Shown: one piece after another, positions 45,133-55,123 of the stretch | Position numbering within the stretch: position 1 is the first letter of the stretch | How the letters are laid out: every line of letters starts with the position of its first letter | Assembly (NCBI RefSeq): GCF_015670405.1 | Contig: NZ_JADPBQ010000017.1 | Span: forward strand, 1 to 64,000 | Direction of reading: 5' to 3' | Source: Clostridium sp. 1001271B_151109_B4 | GTDB lineage: Bacteria; Bacillota; Clostridia; Clostridiales; Clostridiaceae | DNA: 64,000 bases | Notes under the pieces: generated by a model | Told to the model about the DNA's origin: nothing | Databases searched by the model: none | Seen by the model: the letters and a program-made list of their open reading frames with translations, nothing else | Made by a program: the position numbers and the translations under genes

Positions 45133-47754
45133 TTATTTTCTTTTAAATAGTTTACTTAAATCCATAATCAATGCTGAAATTATCGCAAAACATAAGCAAA
45201 TTCCCAATTGTAATCCCCCAAAACTATCCGGTATATCAAAAATACCTCTTACTCCCGGAATTAATACAACACTATATAAGCACAAACATACTATTATTGC
45301 ACCTATAACATATTTGTTTTTAAATAGTCCTATCTTAAGAACCGGTTCATAATTTGATCTGGCAGGTAATGTCTGAAAAATCCTTGCAAGTGTTACAGTT
45401 GAAAACGCCATTGCTTCTCCTAACATTGGAGATGTTAAATTTCCAACATATTGTGCTAGTATAACAAAAACTCCTATTATCATTCCTCTTATTATAACAG
45501 CTTGCCATGTTCCACCAGCTAATATTCCTTCATTAACATCCCTTGGCTTTTCCTTCATTATATTAGGCTCAGCCATTTCTAACCCTAATGCAATTGCAGG
45601 CAAAGAATCATTTATCAAATTTATAAATAATAATTGTAATGCAGAAAATGGATTTGACCAATTTACAAATACAGCAAATAAAATAGCAATTATTGCACCT
45701 AAATTTCCTGCAAATAAATATGTAATTGCTTTTTTGATATTACTATAAACTGTTCTACCAATTTCAACTGCTGATACAATACTTGCAAAATTATCATCTG
45801 TTAAAATCATGGCTGATGCATCCTTTGCTACATCTGTTCCACTACCCATTCCTATACCTATATCAGCTTGTTTTAATGCTGGAGCATCATTAACTCCATC
45901 ACCAGTCATGGCAGTAATATACCCCTTTTCTTGCCAAGCCTTTACTATACGTATTTTATTTTCTGGTGATACTCTTGCATAAACTGTAATATGTTCAAGT
46001 TTTTCTTTAAGTTCCACATCTGATAAATCATCTAATTCTTTTCCTGTTAAAGAAATATCATCTTCTCCCATTATTCCTATTTCTCTTGCTATAGCAGAAG
46101 CTGTTGTTTTATGATCTCCTGTAATCATTACTGTTTTTATTCCAGCACCAGTTGCCTCCCTAACAGCATCATAAACCTGTTCTCTTGGAGGGTCTATCAT
46201 AGCTGTAAGTCCAACTAGAGTCATTTCTGTTTCATCTTCTAAGCAAGGAACGAAATTTTCATCCGGAACATCTTTAACTGCAAATGCTAATACTCTTAAT
46301 GCCTTATTTGAAAAGTCTTCATTTACCTTTCTATATTGATTTTTAATTTCTTCAGTCATTTTTTCTAATTCACCATTATTAAGAACAGTATTAGAGCGTG
46401 AAAAAACAACATCTGGAGCTCCTTTTGTAAACATAATTGAATTTCCGTTAATAGAATTAACAGTAGACATTAATTTTCTATCAGAGTCAAATGGTATTTC
46501 ACTTAATCTATCATATTTTTCTCGTAACTCTTTATAATCAATTCCTCTCTTTTCTGCAAACCTTAATAATGCTATTTCTGTTGGATCTCCAATTTCCTTT
46601 CCAGTCTCTGTTATTTCCGAATCATTGCAAAGTGTAGATGACAAATCCATAGCCTCAACTTGGCTTGAATTATTATTTTTTTCTCCTACTTTAGCTTTAT
46701 TTACTCCATACATAAAAAAGTCAACAACTGTCATTTTATTTTGCGTTAATGTCCCTGTCTTATCTGTACAAATAACACTTGTAGATCCTAGTGTCTCTAC
46801 AGCTGGTAACTTTCTTATTATTGCTTGTTTTTTAGCCATATCTTTTGTTCCAACAGCTAACACAATTGTAACTATTGATGATAAAGCCTCTGGAATTGCA
46901 GCAACAGCAACAGCAATAGCAAACATAAATGAATTAAATATTAGATTTTTCATATTTTCACCATCTATATATCCTCTAATTACTTGGATAATAAAAATAG
47001 CTGCTGCTAAAATCATAATTATTATACCTAGCTTTTTTCCAAAATCATCTAATTTTTCTTGAAGTGGTGTTTGTTTATTACCTGCACTTTCTAATAATGT
47101 TGCAACTTTTCCTACCTCAGTATTCATCCCTGTTGCTGTAACAACTAAAGTACCTCTCCCATATACTACCGTAGCGCCACTAAAGACCATATTTCTTTGA
47201 TCTCCAATACCAACCTCTTCCTCAATCTTATCGCTATGCTTTAAAACTGCCTCTGCTTCTCCTGTAAGCATTCCTTCTACAACCTTTAGACTTTGTGCTT
47301 CTATTAATCTTCCATCTGCAGGTATGTAATCTCCAGCTTCTAAAAATACTATATCACCTATAACAATTTCTCTTACCGGTATTGTCTTTTTCTTGCCATC
47401 TCTTAATACTTTTGCATTAGGTGAAGATAGTTTTTTTAAGCTATCTAAGGAGCTTTCAGCTTTTCGAGTTTGTGTGACCCCTAATAAAGCATTTAAAATT
47501 ACTACTACAAATATGATAAAAGATTCTACAAATTCACCTAAAAAAATTTGTACTATTGCAGCAATAAGTAATATTATTACTAATGGATCTTTAAAATTTT
47601 CTAAAAACATTTTCCATATAGGAACCTTGTTTCCTTCCTTTAATTCATTAAATCCATTCTTTTCAAGCCTTATCTTTGCTTCTTGATCAGATATTCCATT
47701 TATATTACTACTTACTTCATTTAATACATCTGAATATTCCTTTTTATAATGCAT
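45133..47754 (-). CDS. P-type calcium-transporting ATPase
   Basis: The 873-residue P2-type pump exports Ca2+ in exchange for protons. It has the phosphorylation site CSDKTGTLTQNKM-type sequence (here CTDKTGTLTQNKM), TGEAEAV in the actuator domain, MITGDHKTTA, GDGVNDAPALKQADIGIGMG and the calcium-site helix 4 AAIPEALSS. Later helices carry LLFINLINDSLPAIALG, as in SERCA/LMCA1-type pumps. About ten helices are predicted. GGAAGGAGTTTTAA precedes the ATG. It could also move Mn2+; the motifs favour Ca2+. Confidence 0.9.
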   Translation of the reverse strand: MHYKKEYSDVLNEVSSNINGISDQEAKIRLEKNGFNELKEGNKVPIWKMFLENFKDPLVIILLIAAIVQIFLGEFVESFIIFVVVILNALLGVTQTRKAESSLDSLKKLSSPNAKVLRDGKKKTIPVREIVIGDIVFLEAGDYIPADGRLIEAQSLKVVEGMLTGEAEAVLKHSDKIEEEVGIGDQRNMVFSGATVVYGRGTLVVTATGMNTEVGKVATLLESAGNKQTPLQEKLDDFGKKLGIIIMILAAAIFIIQVIRGYIDGENMKNLIFNSFMFAIAVAVAAIPEALSSIVTIVLAVGTKDMAKKQAIIRKLPAVETLGSTSVICTDKTGTLTQNKMTVVDFFMYGVNKAKVGEKNNNSSQVEAMDLSSTLCNDSEITETGKEIGDPTEIALLRFAEKRGIDYKELREKYDRLSEIPFDSDRKLMSTVNSINGNSIMFTKGAPDVVFSRSNTVLNNGELEKMTEEIKNQYRKVNEDFSNKALRVLAFAVKDVPDENFVPCLEDETEMTLVGLTAMIDPPREQVYDAVREATGAGIKTVMITGDHKTTASAIAREIGIMGEDDISLTGKELDDLSDVELKEKLEHITVYARVSPENKIRIVKAWQEKGYITAMTGDGVNDAPALKQADIGIGMGSGTDVAKDASAMILTDDNFASIVSAVEIGRTVYSNIKKAITYLFAGNLGAIIAILFAVFVNWSNPFSALQLLFINLINDSLPAIALGLEMAEPNIMKEKPRDVNEGILAGGTWQAVIIRGMIIGVFVILAQYVGNLTSPMLGEAMAFSTVTLARIFQTLPARSNYEPVLKIGLFKNKYVIGAIIVCLCLYSVVLIPGVRGIFDIPDSFGGLQLGICLCFAIISALIMDLSKLFKRK

Positions 47755-47815
47755 TTAAAACTCCTTCCCTTCTCTTTTGTACTAATATTAGTATTTACTT
47801 AATTTAACGATTATA

Positions 47816-49420
47816 TTATTTAAGACTTCCAGATCTTATTATTGAAATCAATAACCATAAACCTAAGATACCTGAACCAAAATATCCAATTAATCCAATA
47901 ATCGAAATTCCATATAAACGTGGTGCTGGATTTATATTAATGATCAAGGACGATCCTACTATCATTCCGGCAATTACCAGAGCAAAGGATAATCTATTCA
48001 CCATTTTATTTAATACATCTATATATTTATCTTTATCTTCAATTACTATGTTAACCTTTGTTCTTCCTCTTATTAAAGTATCCGCTAAAGAAATTAAACG
48101 CGATGGAATATTTAAACTATCCCTAGTTAATTTATATCCTTTTAATAAATAATCATTAACATCAAATTGCTCAAAAAAATAATTTTTATAATACCCCTTA
48201 ACATATGGTATTACTAAATTAATAATATTTAATTCAGGGGAAAGCTCAGCAACTAATCCTTCTACCATAACCATTGTTCTAATAAGCATAGTGAAATCAC
48301 TAGATAATCTTAGGTTATTTCTTTTAGCTATATCGGACATTTCTTGAAACAATACAGATATCTTTATATTTTTTAATGAAGTAGTATAATAATTTCTAAA
48401 CATGTATTCAATATCCTTATAAAGTAACTCTCTATCCGTTTTACCATTCTTAATACCTATATTCATAACAAAATCAGTAAGTTTATCTATATCTTCGTTT
48501 GCCACTGCTGTAATAGCCAAATTTAATTCCTCTTGCTTTTCTTTAGATAATATTCCTACAATTCCAAAATCAATAAAACATATTTTACCTTCACGAATTA
48601 ATATATTACCTGGATGTGGATCCCCATGAAAAAATCCATCTTTCAATACTTGCTTAAAATATGAAAGAGTTAGTTTTTTTGCAATATCATCTCTATCATA
48701 GCCTAAACTCTCAATCGCTTCTTTATCATTTACTTTAAATCCTTCAATATTTTCTTGAGTCAAAATATTTTGACCTGTATAATCATAAATAATAAAAGGA
48801 GCATAAATACAAGCACTATCCTTATTTAATTCTCGAAACTTCTCAATATTTTCAGCTTCATAAATAAAATTCAATTCTCTTTCAGTTGATGCTTTAATTT
48901 CTAAAAAAATTTCTTTAGGATTAACCACTGTATCCTTAAAAAATTTTGTAAACTTTTCACTAAGTCCAATTAAGATATCTAAATCCATATTCATAGTTTC
49001 TTTTATATTAGGTCTCTGTATTTTAATAACAACATCTTCACCGCTTTTAAGTACACCTCTGTATACTTGAGCTATTGAAGCAGATGCTATTGGTGTTTTA
49101 TCTATATAAAGAAATTCCTCTTCAATATTTTTATTAAATTCATTGTAAAATACCTTTGCCATATTTACAAAATCATCAGCTGGTACATTATCTTGTAATT
49201 TAGATAGTTCTACTATATATTCTTCCGGTATTAGTTCTTGCCTTGTACTTAATATTTGACCTATTTTTATAAAAGTTGGCCCTAATTCTTCAAATGCCTT
49301 TCTAAGATTTGAAGGGGATTTTTTTTCTTTTTCTTCTTTTTTGCCTAATAAATATCCTAATCCATAGTTTGTGAATACTTTTAATATTTCTTTAAATCTA
49401 TTAACTGAACTCCCCTCCAT
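47816..49420 (-). CDS. ABC1/UbiB-family atypical kinase
   Basis: The 534-residue protein belongs to the ABC1/ADCK/UbiB family. The KxGQ motif is in FIKIGQILSTRQELIPEEY (about 50-68), the Ala-rich nucleotide loop in IASASIAQVY, the catalytic part in GFFHGDPHPGNI and the metal-binding DFG in FIDFGIVG. Two C-terminal helices (about 475-525) anchor it in the membrane. In other bacteria UbiB supports ubiquinone synthesis; clostridia make no ubiquinone, so its role here is open. It is in an operon with the phasin-like gene. Confidence 0.88.
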   Translation of the reverse strand: MEGSSVNRFKEILKVFTNYGLGYLLGKKEEKEKKSPSNLRKAFEELGPTFIKIGQILSTRQELIPEEYIVELSKLQDNVPADDFVNMAKVFYNEFNKNIEEEFLYIDKTPIASASIAQVYRGVLKSGEDVVIKIQRPNIKETMNMDLDILIGLSEKFTKFFKDTVVNPKEIFLEIKASTERELNFIYEAENIEKFRELNKDSACIYAPFIIYDYTGQNILTQENIEGFKVNDKEAIESLGYDRDDIAKKLTLSYFKQVLKDGFFHGDPHPGNILIREGKICFIDFGIVGILSKEKQEELNLAITAVANEDIDKLTDFVMNIGIKNGKTDRELLYKDIEYMFRNYYTTSLKNIKISVLFQEMSDIAKRNNLRLSSDFTMLIRTMVMVEGLVAELSPELNIINLVIPYVKGYYKNYFFEQFDVNDYLLKGYKLTRDSLNIPSRLISLADTLIRGRTKVNIVIEDKDKYIDVLNKMVNRLSFALVIAGMIVGSSLIININPAPRLYGISIIGLIGYFGSGILGLWLLISIIRSGSLK

Positions 49421-49445
49421 AATTACCTCCCATTATCTAACAATT

Positions 49446-49757
49446 TTACTTTTTCTCATCACTTAACATACTTTCAAGCTTATATACCCTTGCCTTTAAC
49501 ATTTCGAATTCGTCTCTAGTTACATAATTACATACTTCTATATTCATATCTTTAATTGTAGTTGATAATTGATTCTTTTCCTCATGCTTACACTTATCAT
49601 TAAATGTTCTTTTTAACTCTTCTCCAAGTTCCTTGCCCTCTTCAACTGTTATTTTCCCTTTGCTTACTAATTCCTCAACAACTTCTGCTGCTTTATCATA
49701 AGTGCTGGCAACAGCTCCAACTCCAAACAGTAATACCTTCTTTATTTCATCCATCAT
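49446..49757 (-). CDS. Phasin-like coiled-coil protein
   Basis: This 103-residue helical protein has a hydrophobic start (MMDEIKKVLLFGVGAVASTYDK), then VVEELVSKGKITVEEGKELGEEL, and ends in a heptad helix (FEMLKARVYKLESML). This matches small proteins annotated as phasin or polyhydroxyalkanoate-regulator-like, often found next to UbiB-like kinases. I start at 49757, where GGGAGG lies nine bases upstream; the longer frame from 49781 overlaps that site. It precedes the UbiB-like gene by 25 bases. Confidence 0.65.
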   Translation of the reverse strand: MMDEIKKVLLFGVGAVASTYDKAAEVVEELVSKGKITVEEGKELGEELKRTFNDKCKHEEKNQLSTTIKDMNIEVCNYVTRDEFEMLKARVYKLESMLSDEKK

Positions 49758-49828
49758 TTTTATATACCTCCCAAGTTTCATTTATATTTATATTTATATT
49801 TATGTATTTTAATTTAAAATATATTCTA

Positions 49829-49860
49829 AAAATAAAAGTTAGCATATATTTGCTAACTTT
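49829..49860 (-). terminator. Terminator of the lipoprotein gene
   Basis: AAAGTTAGCA and TGCTAACTTT pair with a six-base loop overlapping the gene's last codons, with T following on the minus strand. Confidence 0.75.
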
Positions 49861-50407
49861 CTTTTTCTTTAACACTTATTTTTCCCTGCACGCTAGAAGC
49901 ATTACTTTTAACAAATGTACCCTTAGCTTCTTCATTCTTAAAATATAAATTTCCTTTTATCTTAGTATTATCAATTTCAAATCCTTTAGCTTCAATATAA
50001 ACATCGCCTATAAAAGTTCCACCTTTTATCACGGTATTTTCACTTTGTATAGTTAAGCTAGGAGCCTCTAAAACATAATTATTAATTACATTATTATTGT
50101 CATCTTTACTATATAAGTTCAATTTTCTTCCAACGCTTATAACATTATTTTCCTCTGTTGTGTCTGTCTTTAAAAATTCGCCTTCGATAATAAGCTCATT
50201 ATTTGAAGTAATATTATCAGTAATTGTTACACTATAATCATTAGTTAATGCATTTATTAATTCTTCTTCAGTATTAACAAATTCAGTATTTTTAAATTCA
50301 GTATTTTCATTACTTACTTCATTATTTTCCTTTATCCTAGTAGAGTCACAACCAACCATTAAAATACATAAAATGGGGAGTGCATATATTATAACTTTTC
50401 TTTTCAT
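49853..50407 (-). CDS. Lipoprotein of unknown function, beta-helix-like
   Basis: The 184-residue protein has a signal peptide with a lipobox (ILMVGC, Cys about 19), then an Asn/Glu-rich linker. The rest has repeating short strands (LIIEGEFLKTDT, LTIQSENTVIKGGTF, FEIDNTKIKGNLYF) that suggest a small right-handed beta-helix, as in pectate-lyase-like surface proteins. No catalytic motif is seen. It is probably anchored outside the membrane. GGAGGATAATTATA precedes the ATG. Confidence 0.65.
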   Translation of the reverse strand: MKRKVIIYALPILCILMVGCDSTRIKENNEVSNENTEFKNTEFVNTEEELINALTNDYSVTITDNITSNNELIIEGEFLKTDTTEENNVISVGRKLNLYSKDDNNNVINNYVLEAPSLTIQSENTVIKGGTFIGDVYIEAKGFEIDNTKIKGNLYFKNEEAKGTFVKSNASSVQGKISVKEKES

Positions 50408-50503
50408 TATAATTATCCTCCAAGATTATTTAAGATAATACCACCAATTGAATCCTTTGATATTTATTTTTCCTATCTACTATTTAATTATTCTTATTTT
50501 ATA

Positions 50504-50570
50504 AAAAAATAAAATGAGTATAAATATTATATATCTACTAATTGATATATACTCTAATACTTATACTCAT
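50504..50570 (-). terminator. Long hairpin terminator
   Basis: ATGAGTATAA with extended AT arms closes on TTTATACTCAT, and a T run follows on the minus strand. It ends the 50580-51011 gene. Confidence 0.65.
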
Positions 50571-50579
50571 ACATTATAA

Positions 50580-51011
50580 TTATTTGCTATATCTACTTCT
50601 TCTTATTCCATATCTAAAACCAACTCTAAAAGCAGCTTTCATTGCATCTCTAGCTCCTTTTTCATAACCATCTTTATAACCTTCATCATAAGCATCTTCT
50701 TTTCCTTTATTAGTAACTCTACTATTATCTTCTTCTGAACTATGAACGTTATCTTCATCCAAATTTTCTAAATCAATCTTTTCTGAAAGAACTTCTTCAG
50801 AGTTACCTTCAAACTCATCTACATCGTTATAATTTTCTTCATTATTATCTATATCCAAATCATTAATTATAACATTGTCATACTCATCTGTAATGTAATC
50901 TTCTTGTATTAATTTCTCTTCTTGTATTAGCTTATCATCATCTTCAGCTTCTATAAAATTTTCATATGATTCTTCTAAATTATTGTGATTTTTTGAAGCT
51001 TCTATGTCCAT
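50580..51011 (-). CDS. Hypothetical acidic protein with basic Gly/Tyr-rich tail
   Basis: About 100 residues are strongly acidic and low in complexity (Asp, Glu, Asn). They are followed by YDEGYKDGYEKGARDAMKAA and a basic end rich in Arg and Gly (FRVGFRYGIRRSR). The YxxGYxxGYxxG pattern occurs in several small Firmicutes proteins of unknown role. AAGGAG lies eight bases before the ATG at 51011, so that start is preferred over 51017. No family recognised. Confidence 0.55.
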   Translation of the reverse strand: MDIEASKNHNNLEESYENFIEAEDDDKLIQEEKLIQEDYITDEYDNVIINDLDIDNNEENYNDVDEFEGNSEEVLSEKIDLENLDEDNVHSSEEDNSRVTNKGKEDAYDEGYKDGYEKGARDAMKAAFRVGFRYGIRRSRYSK

Positions 51012-51061
51012 AATCATATCTCCTTAGAATATATCTTATACTCTATTATATGAAAATAACT

Positions 51062-52258
51062 TTATAAGGTGTTTATTTTACGTAGTGCATAATCCATTGC
51101 CCCATCTAAATTACTACTATTTTTTCCCCCTCCTTGAGCTAGAAAATCACTTCCGCCTCCTCTTCCATCTATTAATGTAATTGTATCTTTTAACAATGCA
51201 TTCATTGATAAACCTTTAATATTTTTCGAACATGCAAAAATCAAATTAACCTTATCTTCAAATTTTATTGCAAATAGTACCACCATATTATCATCTAATG
51301 TTATCTTTTCTGCAATTTTTGTTATATATTTTAAATCTCCATCATTATAAATTCTTTTGACTACATTAATATTATTAAGCTTAATGGCATTTTCTTTCAT
51401 TTCTTTAATTTGATAATCACCAATTTCAAGCTTTATTTTTCTATTTTCATCATTAATATCTTTTAATTCATTTGATAATTTATTTATTGCATGTATTGCA
51501 TCTTCATCACCACAATTTAAAAACCTACATATTTTATTTCTAAATTCATCTTTTCTAAAATAGTCTTCTACAGCTCTTTTTCCAGCTAAATATTCAATTC
51601 TTGTTGCACCCTTATGCTTTTCCCAACGCCTAATTTTTATTATTTGAAGATCTAATGTTTTACTAGGATGAACACCACAACAAGCATTAATATCTAATTC
51701 ACCAATTTTTACAATTCTAATTTGCTCATCTGTATTAGGCAAATCACGTCTAAGCTTTAACTTTTTTAATTCCTTTTTTGAAGGTGTTAAAAACTCTACT
51801 TCAATATTTTCTTGAATAATTTCATTTGCCATTATCTCTGCTTTTCGTATAGATTCCTCATCTAAAAAGCCTTGAATATCTACAGTACTTATTTCCTTTC
51901 CAACATGAACACTTACTGTATTGGCATTAAACAAATTAAAAAAGCATCCTGAAAGTACATGTTGTCCTAAATGCTGTTGCATTCCATCTAATCTTCTATT
52001 CCAATCTATTTTGCACTTTACTTTATGTATCTTAATTGGCTTTGTTTCTGCAACATGATGTATTAATCCATCCTTCTCAAAAACATCAATTACTTTATGA
52101 TTTTCTATGTAGCCTAAGTCACAATGCTGACCTCCTCCCCCAGGGAAAAATGCAGTTTTATCTAAAATTACATGAAACATACCATCAGACTCTTTTATAT
52201 CAAGTATTTCTGCTGTAAATTCCTTTAAATATTGATCTTTATAATATAACTTATCCAT
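51062..52258 (-). CDS. Alanyl-tRNA editing protein (AlaX with DHHA1 domain)
   Basis: The 398-residue protein resembles the editing half of alanyl-tRNA synthetase and would hydrolyse Ser- or Gly-tRNA-Ala in trans. It has TAFFPGGGGQHCDLG, the zinc motif HLGQH (HxxxH), CCGVHPS (CxxxH), a coiled linker and a C-terminal DHHA1 domain with GRGGGSDFLAQGGG. No synthetase catalytic domain is present. GGAGGTATTTTA precedes the ATG at 52258, so the frame from 52276 is shortened. Confidence 0.9.
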   Translation of the reverse strand: MDKLYYKDQYLKEFTAEILDIKESDGMFHVILDKTAFFPGGGGQHCDLGYIENHKVIDVFEKDGLIHHVAETKPIKIHKVKCKIDWNRRLDGMQQHLGQHVLSGCFFNLFNANTVSVHVGKEISTVDIQGFLDEESIRKAEIMANEIIQENIEVEFLTPSKKELKKLKLRRDLPNTDEQIRIVKIGELDINACCGVHPSKTLDLQIIKIRRWEKHKGATRIEYLAGKRAVEDYFRKDEFRNKICRFLNCGDEDAIHAINKLSNELKDINDENRKIKLEIGDYQIKEMKENAIKLNNINVVKRIYNDGDLKYITKIAEKITLDDNMVVLFAIKFEDKVNLIFACSKNIKGLSMNALLKDTITLIDGRGGGSDFLAQGGGKNSSNLDGAMDYALRKINTL

Positions 52259-52452
52259 TAAAATACCTCCAACCATTTCCTAAATATTATTTTATAAATT
52301 TTATATTACTTTATCTCATAATTCAACTTATTTTCTATTCTATCTTTTCTTCTATTTTTTTCCATAAATATATGCTATAATATATTTAAATTTACTATTA
52401 TGTTATTTATTTTATTATAATATCTCATAAATTACATATTAATGCAGTAAAT

Positions 52453-52481
52453 TTGACATATATAAAATTCTATAGTAATGT
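52453..52481 (+). promoter_or_regulatory. Promoter of the 3D-domain gene
   Basis: TTGACA (52453-52458), 17-base spacer, TAATGT (52476-52481). Confidence 0.6.
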
Positions 52482-52519
52482 AACGTCAAGAATAACAATT
52501 CTTATAGGAGGTGCATTTA

Positions 52520-53674
52520 TTGTTTAAAAAGTTAATTACTTTAACCATTGCTACAGCATTATTAACATCTTCATTAAGTTTTGTCTCGGTGCATGCTGCT
52601 ACACCACAAGATACGATAAATGAAAGCTTAGAAAAATATCAAACTCTTGATAATCAAATTTTAGAATTAAATTCTAAAATTGAAGGCTTAGATGTTGAGA
52701 TCGATAAAACTACAATACAATTAAATGAAAATAATGCAGCTATTGCAGACATTGAAGATGAAATAAAAACAACAGAAGCTAAATTAGAACAAACGAAAGA
52801 AGATATAAATGAGGCACAAGTTGTATTAGATAATAGAGTAAGAAATATGTATAAAACAAATATGACTTCTAATATTTTAGTTAGTATAATTACTTCTAAA
52901 AGTATATCTGATTTATTTTCTAAGGTACAAGCTATATCAACAATAGTTTCTACTGACAAACAAATACTCTCTAATATAAATGAAAAGAAAGTAGAGTTGG
53001 ATCTTACAATTCAAACATTAAATACAAAAAACTCAGAGTTAGTTTTATTAAAGAACACTATTGAAGAAGATTTAAAAAATATCGAAGATAAAAAGGCCGA
53101 ACAAGAACAATATGTTGAACAATTAAATTCTGAAAAGGAAGCAGTTTTTTCAGTTATAGAAGAAAATGAAAAATTATTAATATCAAAGCCATTATCTATT
53201 GCTAACTCTTCTTCTGCTTCTGCCTCTGAATTACAAAATGCTATCGATACATTAAACTCATACATTCCATTATTAAATAGTTCAACAACTATTAATATGG
53301 CTAAAGAAGGAATAAGTAATGCTCAATCAAGGATTGCTGAGCTTAATACTCCATCAATACCAACAACAGGTACTAATGTTGGTAATGCAATTAAGACATT
53401 AACTATGGAATCCACTGCATATTATGGACATGGCATTACAGCTTCTGGTTTAAAACCAGTTAGAAATCCTGACGGTATAAGTACTATTGCTGTTGATCCA
53501 GGTGTAATACCACTTGGCTCTAAGGTTTATGTTTCAGGCTATGGACTTGCTATTGCAGCTGATACCGGAGGTGCTATTCAAGGTAATATTATTGATGTAT
53601 ATCTTAATAGTTACGAAGAATGTATGGCATGGGGAAGAAGGGAAGTTACTGTACAAATTTTAGAATACCCTTGA
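52520..53674 (+). CDS. Secreted coiled-coil protein with 3D domain
   Basis: The 384-residue exported protein has a signal peptide (FKKLITLTIATALLTSS, cut after SVHA) and a long coiled coil (about 30-220) of the PcsB/CwlO type. A linker then leads to a C-terminal 3D domain (about 290-384) with three Asp: IAVDPGVIPLGSKV, AADTGGAIQG and IIDVYLNSYEEC. 3D domains share the fold of MltA-type lytic transglycosylases, so a role in peptidoglycan remodelling is likely. The TTG at 52520 is eight bases after AGGAGG; the GTG at 52511 lies inside that site. Confidence 0.85.
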   Translation: MFKKLITLTIATALLTSSLSFVSVHAATPQDTINESLEKYQTLDNQILELNSKIEGLDVEIDKTTIQLNENNAAIADIEDEIKTTEAKLEQTKEDINEAQVVLDNRVRNMYKTNMTSNILVSIITSKSISDLFSKVQAISTIVSTDKQILSNINEKKVELDLTIQTLNTKNSELVLLKNTIEEDLKNIEDKKAEQEQYVEQLNSEKEAVFSVIEENEKLLISKPLSIANSSSASASELQNAIDTLNSYIPLLNSSTTINMAKEGISNAQSRIAELNTPSIPTTGTNVGNAIKTLTMESTAYYGHGITASGLKPVRNPDGISTIAVDPGVIPLGSKVYVSGYGLAIAADTGGAIQGNIIDVYLNSYEECMAWGRREVTVQILEYP

Positions 53675-53693
53675 TTAGTTTATAGTTTATATG

Positions 53694-53717
53694 GAAACTC
53701 CTTTCGGAGTTTCTTTT
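53694..53717 (+). terminator. Terminator of the 3D-domain gene
   Basis: GAAACTCC-TTTC-GGAGTTTC, followed by TTTT. Confidence 0.8.
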
Positions 53718-53720
53718 AAA

Positions 53721-53748
53721 TTTAGAAATTCAGCCTAAGCTGAATTTC
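53721..53748 (-). terminator. Hairpin after the LUD gene
   Basis: GAAATTCAGC and GCTGAATTTC pair across a four-base loop; only a short T stretch follows on the minus strand. Confidence 0.5.
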
Positions 53749-53759
53749 TTCCTTAACTC

Positions 53760-54398
53760 TTAATATCCGCATTCCTCATTAAGTAATAATACAAAAATCC
53801 TATTTGGTACTGGTTTTCTTATTACTGTATATTCTCTACAAATTCTCTCTGGACTATTACAATTCATACATTTTCCAATTGCTGCACAAGGAGTTTTCTT
53901 ATTTAATCTCTTTGTATTCGCTGGTGCTGCAAGATTTTCAACTCTTGAAATTGCTTCATCAATATTTTTTACTATTTTATTTACACCTGCAATAACTATT
54001 ACCTTATCTGGTCCATATAACATTGCAGCAACTCTATTACCATTACCATCAACATTATATAATTCCCCTTCTTCTGTTATTGCATTTGTACTTGTAAAAT
54101 AAGCATCACAAAAAAATGCATTCCTATATATTTGTTTTATTTCCTCTGGTGTCAATCCTTCCTTATATCTGTCTAAGAATTCATATCTTCCACTTCTTAA
54201 ATGGTTTATAACTTTTGTTTCAAATAATGTCATAGAACCACCAACCGTAACTTTACTATTTTCTTGAACTAATTCTTCTATTTTATTTATCAATTCGCCT
54301 TGGGTATTAATTAAAAAACTCTCCATATTATTTTTTTTCAATGCTTCTATTGTTCTGTTTATTTTCATTTCATTAACCCATTTTATATTATTATCCAT
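53760..54398 (-). CDS. LUD-domain protein (LutC/DUF1121-like)
   Basis: The 212-residue protein is a LUD (lactate utilisation) domain protein: VTVGGSMTLFET, DAYFTSTNAITEEGELYNVDG and VIVIAGVNKIV are typical. A late cysteine cluster (CAAIGKCMNCNSPERIC) could bind a metal or Fe-S site. No lutA or lutB partner is nearby, so lactate use is not implied. I start at the ATG at 54398, nine bases after AGGGGA; the TTG at 54419 is rejected. Confidence 0.8.
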   Translation of the reverse strand: MDNNIKWVNEMKINRTIEALKKNNMESFLINTQGELINKIEELVQENSKVTVGGSMTLFETKVINHLRSGRYEFLDRYKEGLTPEEIKQIYRNAFFCDAYFTSTNAITEEGELYNVDGNGNRVAAMLYGPDKVIVIAGVNKIVKNIDEAISRVENLAAPANTKRLNKKTPCAAIGKCMNCNSPERICREYTVIRKPVPNRIFVLLLNEECGY

Positions 54399-54540
54399 TT
54401 TTATCTTTCCCCTTCGCAATTAATTTATATATTATATATTGAAGTAATACTTATTTTAATCCAATAAATATTATAATTCTTTTTTCTACTTATGTATGAT
54501 ATTATATTTATTATACTTTAATTTAGAAGGGATTAATATT

Positions 54541-55107
54541 ATGAATTGGATTGAAGATATAAAAAATTATAAACCTTACAATGAACAAGAATCTAAAGAT
54601 AAAGATTTAATACTAAAATGTATAAATCTTCATGATGATATATTAACAAGAGAAAATACTATTGCTCATATAACTAGCTCAGGATATATAGTAAACAAAT
54701 CAAGAACAAAGGTATTAATGATTTATCATAATATTTATAAGAGCTGGGCATGGACCGGTGGTCACGCAGATGGTGATTCTGATTTACTTCATGTTGCTAT
54801 AAAAGAAGCTAAAGAAGAAACAGGTCTTAAAAACGTAACTCCCGTTATGACTAATATACTTGGATTAGATGTACTTAATGTTAATGGACATATTAAAAAA
54901 GGTAAATATGTATCATCTCATTTACACTTATCTGTTGCTTATCTATTGGAAGCTAATGAAGAAGATGAATTAATTGTCAACGAAGAAGAAACTAGTGGTG
55001 TTAAATGGTTACCTATCAATGAGTTAAGCATTCACTGTAATGAACCTTACATAATAAATACTGTATATTCTAAATTTAATAAAAAGATAAAAGAGCTGAA
55101 TTTATAA
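54541..55107 (+). CDS. NUDIX hydrolase
   Basis: The 188-residue protein has a NUDIX fold from about 45. The box reads [18 protein letters not shown] then KEETGL: the REUXEEXGU part is kept as EAKEETGL with Glu for Arg, and the first Glu is Asp. Metal-binding Glu residues are intact, so activity on a nucleoside-diphosphate-linked substrate is likely, though not identified. GAAGGGA precedes the ATG at 54541; the in-frame start at 54496 has no such site. Confidence 0.85.
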   Translation: MNWIEDIKNYKPYNEQESKDKDLILKCINLHDDILTRENTIAHITSSGYIVNKSRTKVLMIYHNIYKSWAWTGGHADGDSDLLHVAIKEAKEETGLKNVTPVMTNILGLDVLNVNGHIKKGKYVSSHLHLSVAYLLEANEEDELIVNEEETSGVKWLPINELSIHCNEPYIINTVYSKFNKKIKELNL

Positions 55108-55123
55108 ATTCAGCTCTTTTATC
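55086..55123. terminator. Bidirectional terminator between the NUDIX gene and the second nifJ
   Basis: A 38-base perfect palindrome (GATAAAAGAGCTGAATTTA and its complement) with A and T runs built into its arms. Confidence 0.85.

Noticed and set aside
46625-47062. 145-codon frame on the plus strand
   Set aside because: Antisense to the calcium ATPase, with no ribosome site and no recognisable motif.
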